From: Dokdonella sp041395345
GTDB taxonomy: Bacteria; Pseudomonadota; Gammaproteobacteria; Xanthomonadales; Rhodanobacteraceae
Length of the DNA stretch: 64,000 nucleotides
Direction of reading: 5' to 3'
NCBI RefSeq assembly: GCF_041395345.1
Contig: NZ_JAWLAR010000001.1
Span: forward strand, 371,269 to 435,268
The notes below the pieces were generated by a model, which saw only the letters and a list, made by a program, of their open reading frames with translations, was not told the DNA's origin and made no database searches. Of the stretch, positions 42,829 through 50,261 are shown piece by piece. How positions within the stretch are numbered: position 1 is the first letter of the stretch; every line of letters begins with the position of its first letter. Position numbers and translations under genes: made by a program.

Positions 42829-45800
42829 ATGGAAAGATTGAATCTGTCGCTGCGCCGCACTTTCAGCAGCTGTGTCTTGTTTCTCGTCGCCATGCTTGGC
42901 GCCAACGGGATGGCTCACGCGGGCGGAACCATCCGCTACGTCAATGCCGCGGGGGGTGTCGACACGGGAAATTGCACCAGTGCCGGCTCCCCCTGCCTGA
43001 CCATCGCGTACGCAATCGGCCAGGCCGCGATCAACGAAACGATCAGCATTGCACCGGGTACCTATGTAAGCCCGCTGCTGGTGAACAAGGAAGGCCTGCG
43101 ACTCGAGGGCAGCAATCCGGCCGACAAGCCAGTCCTGACCCGCATTTCCGGACCGACCAACCAGGCCCTGCTCGTCATCAACGGGGTCAGGAACGTGCAG
43201 GTCCGCAACCTGAACTTCGCGATGGACCAGACCTTTGTCGCTGAAGGCATCCTCGCCAGCGGCTTCGTCGATGGCCTGCTGATTGCCGACAACAGCTTCA
43301 TGTCCAGCCGATCCAATTTCCTCGTGAATTCGAGCTACGGATTCCGCAACGCCATCTCGATCAACGACACGCAGAACTCTCAAGGCCTGCCGCGGGTCAA
43401 CGGCTCGTTCGTCACGGTGAACGGCAATACCTTCAATGGCGTGGTCGATATCCCGACCAGCCTGTTCATGCGCATCGCAATTGACATGGATGGCGGTACG
43501 GGTGCAATCACCAACAACCAGATTACGGCCGGTGTCCATGACATCCGCGTGCGCTTTCCGACCAGCACCGTTGCCTCGTCGGCAACCACGACCCTGATCG
43601 ACGGCAATACCCTGAACGGACGCGGCCTCGAACTGGCCGTTCCAAACGCCAGCTCCGGCGCACTCACGATCAGCAACAACCAGATCAATGCGGCTGCCGG
43701 CATCAACGACAGCACGCCGTATCCCGCAGACTTCTCGCTGATGCGCCTGATCGGCAATTCCCAGGCGATCCCGCTGACTGTCAGTGGCAACACCTTTGCC
43801 GGCCATCAGGGCAGCTATCGAGGCGTGCTGGTCGAAAACTTCCCGGGCACCCTTTTCAGCGGAAATACGTTTACCCCGGCACCCGGTGCCAGCGACTTCC
43901 AGTCGCTCGTGGTCAGCAACAAGCAGCTCAGCACCGGAACGCCGGCAGCGCCGTTGCCGATGGCGATCACCGCGACAGGCAACATCTTCAATGGCAGCGG
44001 CATCGCTGGCGCCGGTCGTGCCGTCGAGTTCCTCGATGACAACAATGACAATGGCGCAGCCACGTTCGGCAGCCTCCTGTTCGGTGGCGCCGCTCCCGGC
44101 GAAGCCAATCAGTTCGACGTGAACCTGCGCTGGTACTTCCACCTCGACAACAACAACTGCAACACGGTCAGCGCACCGACCTGCACGTTCCTCGACTACG
44201 CCGGCGCGATCGGCAGCAACCCGAATACCAATACCCAGGTGCGACCGTTCAGCGGCAACGTCATTGCGGTCAACAACGAATTCGACGGCGTTGTCCCGTC
44301 GGCAATGACGGCGAGCCAGAAGTCCAGCCTGCTCGGCCACACGTTCGACCAGATGGCCGATCCGCAGCTCGGCATTGTCGACTACGGCATCATGGCCACC
44401 ACGCCGATGGTCTTTGTCGATGACGACTATGCCGGCAGCAGCTATGGCGATCCGCTGGTCTTCAACCATGGCGCGGTCAATCCCGGTACCGTCTACTTCG
44501 GCATCAACGCATTTGCCACGATTCCGGTGGGCGTCATGCATGTTGATGTCGGCGGCCCGGTGTACGTGGCCAAGGGCAATTACAGCGACAGCGTGACCCT
44601 GGCCAAAGCCGTGCAAATCATTGGTGACGGCAACTCGGCCATCGATACCCTGGTCAGCAATGCGGTGACCATCAATACCAGTGGCGCATCGATGGCCGCG
44701 CCACTGCTGCTGCAGAACCTGCGCGTGAGCAATCCGGCTGGTGATGGCGTACTCGTCAGCAGCGCATCCCATATCGCCTTCGATCAGGTCAGCTTCAGCG
44801 GCAATGGCGGCGTGGGCCTGAATCTTGTCGGCGTATCCGACGACATCGTCATTGAGGACAGCCTTTTCGATGCGAATGCGAGCAGTGGCATGCGCACGGC
44901 AACGACGACCCAGGCCAGCAACGTCAGCATCAGCGGTACGACATTCAGCAACAATAGTGCCGGCATCATCCTGTTCGGTGCATCCGCCAGCGGCAACGGC
45001 CAGATCATCGACTGGAACATCAGCAACAGCCAGTTCCTGTCCAACGACAACGCCAACGCCAGCGGCTTCGGCGGCGGCATCTGGCTGAAGACCGGTGGCG
45101 CAGGCAGCGCCATCAACGGCTTCAGCGTGACCGGTTCGACGTTCGCCGACAATGGCAGCACGAACTCGCTGAATCAGGTCGGCATCACGGTGCGTGCGCG
45201 CCCCGGAACGACCGTGCAGAACGTTTCGATCTGCAACAACAGCTTCGTCGAAAACGCTGCCACGCTCGGCACCCAGCTGACCGGCATCAATGTCTTCGAT
45301 GACACCGGCAACACCGGCTACCAGCCGATCACGGTCTGCGCGGACAACAGCTTCACGGGGCTTGGGCACAGCGTCAGTGGTCTCGAGCAATTCACCCTGC
45401 GCGGCACCCAGCCGGTCGTCAACATCACGGGTGGATCGATCGCCGAGACCGAGTACATCAACGGTCTGGTGACCCGCGTTCGTGATGGCGCCCTGTTCCC
45501 GAGCATCAGCGCCGGCATGAACGATGCCGGCACCATCGACGGTGACGAACTCAGTGCACCCGCTGGCCTCTACCTCGAGAACGTCACCTTCAGCCACGAC
45601 AACATGACCCTGAGCGGTGCGGGTGCCGGCACCATCATCGATGGCGGCAATGGCAACCAGCCCGGCATCACCCTGCCGAACGGTCGCATGGGCAGCACGA
45701 TCACCAACCTCAGCGTGCGTAACGTGCACAACTCCTGCATCTATGGTGCTGCCGGCAACCACGGCACCAGTATTGTCGACACCGTGCTCACCAACTGCCG

Positions 45801-48800
45801 CGCCGATCTCGGCGGATTCAACGGTGGCGGCGTCTACATGAACGGCCCGGTCGACAGCGTCACTTTCGATGGCAACGAAGTCAGTGCTTCGGCGGCGCGC
45901 GGTCTGGTCATCTGGAACGGCTACAAGTCGAACATCACGATCACCGACAACTATGTGCATGACATGACCGGCTGTTGCGGCATCGAGCTGCAGGACGGTA
46001 CCGCTTCCGGCGTCACGGTGACCGGCAACGTGGTCGAAAACGTCGGCGATTCGGGCATGGCCTTCATCGGCCTGCAGTCCGGCGCAGGCGCCAACCTGAT
46101 CGACAACAACACGATCAGCAACACCGGCCGCTTCGGCATCGAGATCAAGCTGCCGAACGGTACCGGCGAAACCACGGGTGACGGTTCGATCGTGGTCAGC
46201 AACAACATGGTCACGCGTCCGGCCATGCCGACGTCGACCGATCAGCGCGACGTCAGCGGCATTTCTGTCATCCGGCGCGGCTATTGCCCGACCTGCGGAG
46301 AGACCGATACGGTCTCCGGCGTGGTGGTCACCGGCAATACGGTCAGCGGCTGGGTGCCGGTGGCCGGCAGCCCCAATGACGGCTTCGGCATCGTCATGGA
46401 AGGCACCGGTTCAAGCGTCTATGCGAACACCCTGTCGGCCAATGACGTCGCCCTGCAGCTGCAGGCAGGCAACGACGGCTTTCCCGGCGACAGCAATCAG
46501 GCGGCAACCAACGACTTCTTCTCGCGCGGCAATGCACCGGCCACCTGCGTCGCAGTCGGCAGCAACGACTTTGCCGGCAACGATGTCGACAGTCGCAGCG
46601 TCAGCAATCCGGCGGGGCAGCATCTTGAGCGCAGCGTGGAAAACAATTCGCGCGGAACCTTCTTCTGCTCGATCCAGGCCGCGATCGACGATCCGGCGAC
46701 CCAGAGTGGAGACCTGATTCTCGTGGGCCCCGGCGTCTATGCCGAAAATGTCGTGCTCAACAAGGGCGTGACGCTGCTTGGGCCGTTCAGCGGAACAACA
46801 GGATTCGATCCGCTCCGGACCGGCATGGGTGAAGCCACCATCCATCCGCCCAGTGGCACCGCACTGACCCTGGCTGCCAGCAACTCGAATGTCAGGGGTT
46901 TCACGATACGCGTGGATACCGGTGTCGCGATCCTTCCCGGCGGAGCCAGTCGCGACAATCTGCAACTGGCCAACAACCGCATCGTCGATATCGGCAATGG
47001 CGTCGGCATCCGTTTCGAACCGGGCACGGGCAATCCCGCCAGCGGTTTCACGATCACGGGCAACCTGTTTGCCAATATCGGCGGAACCGGGCTGAACGGC
47101 ACTGCGATCCAGTTGTACAAGGGCACGATCAACGCGGAGGTGTCCAACAACCACTTCGACAGCGTGGAGAACATCGCCATCCAGATGAATGGCGGCAATG
47201 GCTCGGTGCTCAATTCGTCGATCCTTGGCAATGTGATCAGCGATCCGATGAGCGTCGGCACGAGCAACGCCTTCGTTGTCACCAATGCTGCCGGCATCCA
47301 GATCCGTGGCAATGAGGTGTCCGGCGTCGCCACCGGTCTTTTCCTCTCCGACAAGGAAGAGTCCATCGATTTCAGCTGCAACAGCATCAGTGGCGCCAAC
47401 CGCGGCATCTCGACCTTCCCGTTCTTCGGTGGCGTGCCGAACACCGGCATCCGCATCCTGCACAACGCCATCGTTGGCAGCATCACGGCGGACGTCAACA
47501 ACGGCCTGGCCCAGGACCTCGTCGTCGGATCGAACTGGTACGGCGGCGGCAACGCCGTGGTCACTGGCAGCAATGCCTATGTGGCTGACGGCCTGCCGGT
47601 CAACCCGATCGGCAATCCGGCCTGCGGCTCCAACAGCCCGACGGCGGTGGTTGCCTACGCCGGCAGCGGCCAGTCGACCCTGGTCAATACGGCGTTCGCG
47701 AATCCGCTGCAGGCGCGAATGGTGGATGTCCTTGGCGGTGCGGTGATGGGCGAGAGCATGAGTTTCATTCCGCCGATGAGCGGTGCCTCGGCCGTGCTCG
47801 GAACCCCGAGCAGCGTGACCAATTACAACGGCGTCATCTCGAGCACGGCCACGGCCAACAACCTGGCCGGCAGCTATGAGGTCGTCGCGAGCAGCGACAG
47901 CATGAACCTGACCGCCAGCCTTTCCCTGACCAACGATCCGATCATCGGCACGGTGACGTGGGACGAGCTGAGTTTTGTCTACGACGGCAACACGCATGTG
48001 GCGACGGCGTTCATCACCGAAGAGCCGGGCACGGCCTGCGTGGTGACCCCGGTGTTCGGCCCGAATGTCGGTGACTACGCGGTCAGCGCCACCTGCAACG
48101 GCACGACCTATGCCGCCAGCGGCACGAACACGGCCAGCATCACGCCGGCCGATGCGACCCTGGCGCTCAGCAATCTGGTCCAGGTCTTCGACGGCACGCC
48201 GAAGTCGGCCACGGTGTCCTCGACGCCGAGTGGCGTGGCCTACAGCGTGACCTACAACGGCAGCGCCACGGCGCCGAGCGCGGTGGGCGTGTACGCCGTG
48301 GTCGCGACGATCACCGACGGCAACTACACCGGCCCGCAGGCCAGTGGCGTGCTGCAGATCATCGAGGCCGATGCGCCGGATCTGGCGGTGACGATCACCG
48401 ACAACCGCAGCTTTGTGCAGTACGGAAAGCTGCTGACCTACACGATCGTGGTCAACAACCCGGGCAACACGGACATCAGCGGTGCCAGCGTGGTCAGCAA
48501 TCTGCCGATCACCCTGCTCAACGCGAGCCCGAGCTGGGAATGCGTACAGGTCAGCCCGGGTGCCTCGTGCACGCCGAGCGGCACGGGCAACCTGAACGAC
48601 GCGGCGCTGGGCATTCCGGCTGGTGGTGGCGTGGTCTACCTGTTCAATGCGTGGGTGGACGACAACGCCTCGCTGCCGACCGATCTGATCGAGACCGAAG
48701 TGACGGTCACGGCCGCGAGCGACAGCAATCCCGGCAACGACAGCGCCACGGACCTGACCCAGATCGTGATCTTCCGCGACGGTTTTGATCCGGGAGGTGA

Positions 48801-49164
48801 CGGTGCCGAGGACGGCGACTCGCTGGTCAATCCGGACACGGCCAGCACGCTGGCGGGCGACACGGTGAAGACACTGGCCCTGGCCGGTGCCTGGACCAGT
48901 GAGGGCCGGATCGTCGAACTGGCCCGCATCGGCAACGGCGAGGCCCGCTACGAAGTCCAGGCCCTGCGCACGAGCCAGCAGTTGCTGGTGCGTCTGCTCG
49001 GCCCGGACCGGGTCAGTGCCTGGACGGCCGTGGCCGAGGGCACGGCGCAGCTGGCGATCGGCCTGGCTGAAGGGCAGCTGTTGCTGGTCGGCGGCAGGGA
49101 CGACCTGCAGCTGGCACTCGCATCAACCTCGGGCCTGACGATCCACTTGCCACGCGCGGACTAG
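42829..49164 (+). CDS. Giant secreted multi-beta-helix protein with MBG and DUF11 domains (paralogue of the upstream gene)
   Basis: This 2111-residue protein starts at ATG 42829 (AAAGGAACC upstream) with a signal peptide ending MAHA. It contains at least four right-handed beta-helix blocks, each opened by a typical entry segment: CLTIAYAIGQAAI near 57, VFVDDDYAG near 527, LFPSISAGMNDAG near 890 and FFCSIQAAIDDP near 1280 (CSIQAAI). They are filled with Asn-Asn turn repeats such as ITNNQI, VSGNTF and VTGNVV. The C-terminal part repeats the neighbour: Ig-like unit near 1605, MBG from 1700, DUF11 from about 1848, IFRDGFD near 1982. There is no alpha/alpha-toroid. The domain types suggest an extracellular adhesin or polysaccharide-binding protein. 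Catalytic carbohydrate-lyase residues are not evident. Confidence 0.82.
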   Translation: MERLNLSLRRTFSSCVLFLVAMLGANGMAHAGGTIRYVNAAGGVDTGNCTSAGSPCLTIAYAIGQAAINETISIAPGTYVSPLLVNKEGLRLEGSNPADKPVLTRISGPTNQALLVINGVRNVQVRNLNFAMDQTFVAEGILASGFVDGLLIADNSFMSSRSNFLVNSSYGFRNAISINDTQNSQGLPRVNGSFVTVNGNTFNGVVDIPTSLFMRIAIDMDGGTGAITNNQITAGVHDIRVRFPTSTVASSATTTLIDGNTLNGRGLELAVPNASSGALTISNNQINAAAGINDSTPYPADFSLMRLIGNSQAIPLTVSGNTFAGHQGSYRGVLVENFPGTLFSGNTFTPAPGASDFQSLVVSNKQLSTGTPAAPLPMAITATGNIFNGSGIAGAGRAVEFLDDNNDNGAATFGSLLFGGAAPGEANQFDVNLRWYFHLDNNNCNTVSAPTCTFLDYAGAIGSNPNTNTQVRPFSGNVIAVNNEFDGVVPSAMTASQKSSLLGHTFDQMADPQLGIVDYGIMATTPMVFVDDDYAGSSYGDPLVFNHGAVNPGTVYFGINAFATIPVGVMHVDVGGPVYVAKGNYSDSVTLAKAVQIIGDGNSAIDTLVSNAVTINTSGASMAAPLLLQNLRVSNPAGDGVLVSSASHIAFDQVSFSGNGGVGLNLVGVSDDIVIEDSLFDANASSGMRTATTTQASNVSISGTTFSNNSAGIILFGASASGNGQIIDWNISNSQFLSNDNANASGFGGGIWLKTGGAGSAINGFSVTGSTFADNGSTNSLNQVGITVRARPGTTVQNVSICNNSFVENAATLGTQLTGINVFDDTGNTGYQPITVCADNSFTGLGHSVSGLEQFTLRGTQPVVNITGGSIAETEYINGLVTRVRDGALFPSISAGMNDAGTIDGDELSAPAGLYLENVTFSHDNMTLSGAGAGTIIDGGNGNQPGITLPNGRMGSTITNLSVRNVHNSCIYGAAGNHGTSIVDTVLTNCRADLGGFNGGGVYMNGPVDSVTFDGNEVSASAARGLVIWNGYKSNITITDNYVHDMTGCCGIELQDGTASGVTVTGNVVENVGDSGMAFIGLQSGAGANLIDNNTISNTGRFGIEIKLPNGTGETTGDGSIVVSNNMVTRPAMPTSTDQRDVSGISVIRRGYCPTCGETDTVSGVVVTGNTVSGWVPVAGSPNDGFGIVMEGTGSSVYANTLSANDVALQLQAGNDGFPGDSNQAATNDFFSRGNAPATCVAVGSNDFAGNDVDSRSVSNPAGQHLERSVENNSRGTFFCSIQAAIDDPATQSGDLILVGPGVYAENVVLNKGVTLLGPFSGTTGFDPLRTGMGEATIHPPSGTALTLAASNSNVRGFTIRVDTGVAILPGGASRDNLQLANNRIVDIGNGVGIRFEPGTGNPASGFTITGNLFANIGGTGLNGTAIQLYKGTINAEVSNNHFDSVENIAIQMNGGNGSVLNSSILGNVISDPMSVGTSNAFVVTNAAGIQIRGNEVSGVATGLFLSDKEESIDFSCNSISGANRGISTFPFFGGVPNTGIRILHNAIVGSITADVNNGLAQDLVVGSNWYGGGNAVVTGSNAYVADGLPVNPIGNPACGSNSPTAVVAYAGSGQSTLVNTAFANPLQARMVDVLGGAVMGESMSFIPPMSGASAVLGTPSSVTNYNGVISSTATANNLAGSYEVVASSDSMNLTASLSLTNDPIIGTVTWDELSFVYDGNTHVATAFITEEPGTACVVTPVFGPNVGDYAVSATCNGTTYAASGTNTASITPADATLALSNLVQVFDGTPKSATVSSTPSGVAYSVTYNGSATAPSAVGVYAVVATITDGNYTGPQASGVLQIIEADAPDLAVTITDNRSFVQYGKLLTYTIVVNNPGNTDISGASVVSNLPITLLNASPSWECVQVSPGASCTPSGTGNLNDAALGIPAGGGVVYLFNAWVDDNASLPTDLIETEVTVTAASDSNPGNDSATDLTQIVIFRDGFDPGGDGAEDGDSLVNPDTASTLAGDTVKTLALAGAWTSEGRIVELARIGNGEARYEVQALRTSQQLLVRLLGPDRVSAWTAVAEGTAQLAIGLAEGQLLLVGGRDDLQLALASTSGLTIHLPRAD

Positions 49165-49223
49165 CACCAGGCAAGCATCCAAACTGAGCAGCCGCCGGCC
49201 CAAGGGTCGGCGGCTTTTTTGTG
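47925..49223 (+). repeat. Copy 2 of the 1,299-bp near-identical direct repeat
   Basis: Second copy of 41311-42609, encoding the last 413 residues of the 2111-aa protein plus its terminator. The predicted proteins are identical over the whole shared part. Confidence 0.92.
49191..49220 (+). terminator. Rho-independent terminator of the second giant gene
   Basis: This is the same hairpin and T-run as at 42577-42606, carried in the duplicated segment, 27 bases after the stop codon at 49162-49164. Confidence 0.9.
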
Positions 49224-49342
49224 GTGCAATCAGTGACATGCGCCGCCAAGTTCAGGAATGACCTGACTTCTCTCCGCACCGCGACTGGCGTAGAGTGCGG
49301 GCATCAGGCCGCTCGCACGGCATGGCATCAGGGGTAGGCAGC

Positions 49343-50065
49343 ATGTTTCGAGTGCTCATCGCCAACAGCAAGGGAGGCTGCGGGAAAACCACGCTGACAA
49401 CCTCGTTGGCAGGGTATTTCGCGCGCAGCGGTCGCCACACAACACTGATCGATTGCGATCCGCAGGGTTCGTCCCTGGCCTGGTGCGAGCAACGTGCCGC
49501 CCATCTTCCACCGGTGCATGCGCTGGCCAGCAACGACCCGACGTATGGACTCAGTTCGGGATGGGTCCTGCGCATTCCGGCCAAGACCGAAGTACTCTTG
49601 ATCGACACACCGGCCGGATTGCGATCGCACGAATTCTCGCAGTTCGCACGACATGCCGATGCGCTCGTCATTCCGGTGGTGCCGTCTCCGATCGACCTGC
49701 GCGCGACGCTCGGCTTCATCGACATGGTGCGCAAGCTCGACGAAGTGCGCAAAGGCCGTTTGCGCGTCGCCATGGTCGCCAACCGCCTGCGTGCGCGAAC
49801 GGTTTCAGCCAGGCAGCTTGATGCAACGCTGGATCGCCTGACCGAGGCCGCCATGATCCGCGTTCGCGATTCGCAGGTTTATGTCGGCCTGGCCGATCAC
49901 GGTCAAAGTGTATTCGACAACGACAGCAAGGCCATTCTTGCCCATCGTGAGGACTGGACAGCGTTGCTCAACTGGCTCGAACGTCGCGCCTCCGAGGCGC
50001 AGGCGCGACCTGCCGGAAATGTCACGCCGCTGGTGCCGGCCAGTCAGCGATACGGCAACGACTAG
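49343..50065 (+). CDS. Orphan ParA/MinD-family ATPase
   Basis: This 240-residue protein starts at ATG 49343 (MFRVLIANSKGG), with a GGGGTAGG stretch upstream; another ATG seven codons earlier is possible. The deviant Walker A motif is KGGCGKTT (10-17), with IDCDPQGSSLAW, the Walker B region VLLIDTPAGL, and VVPSPIDLRATLGFI. These match ParA/MinD ATPases that dimerise on DNA or membrane and position cargo. There is no ParB partner or parS-like array next to it. The neighbours are secreted-protein genes, and it has its own transcription unit after the terminator at 49220. Confidence 0.85.
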   Translation: MFRVLIANSKGGCGKTTLTTSLAGYFARSGRHTTLIDCDPQGSSLAWCEQRAAHLPPVHALASNDPTYGLSSGWVLRIPAKTEVLLIDTPAGLRSHEFSQFARHADALVIPVVPSPIDLRATLGFIDMVRKLDEVRKGRLRVAMVANRLRARTVSARQLDATLDRLTEAAMIRVRDSQVYVGLADHGQSVFDNDSKAILAHREDWTALLNWLERRASEAQARPAGNVTPLVPASQRYGND

Positions 50066-50261
50066 CAGCATTTCCCCTTCTTCTCCGATGCGGACTCCCG
50101 CCGAAGCGGGCAGGCTCGCTGCGCCCAGGCAGTTCGCATTCGGCAACGCATGCGCTGTCGTACGCTGAAACTCGTGGAAATGCGGCCAGGGCTTGGATAC
50201 TCTTCGCGGTTTGTTGTTCGATAGCGGGTCGACCTGTTCCCGCCTGATCTGGGGAAATCCA

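Noticed and set aside
42721..45960. A 1079-codon open frame on the minus strand opposite the second giant gene
   Set aside because: It is the antisense shadow of a repetitive GC-rich coding sequence: Arg/Asp/Val/Ala-rich, no signal peptide or family motif, and the plus strand has clear domains.
41311..49223. The 1.3-kb repeat as a mobile element
   Set aside because: It contains only the C-terminal coding region and terminator of the two genes, with no transposase, terminal inverted repeats or target-site duplication.
49343..50065. ParA as a sign of a plasmid or origin region
   Set aside because: There is no parB, repA, dnaA-box cluster or iteron nearby, and the flanking genes are ordinary chromosomal ones.
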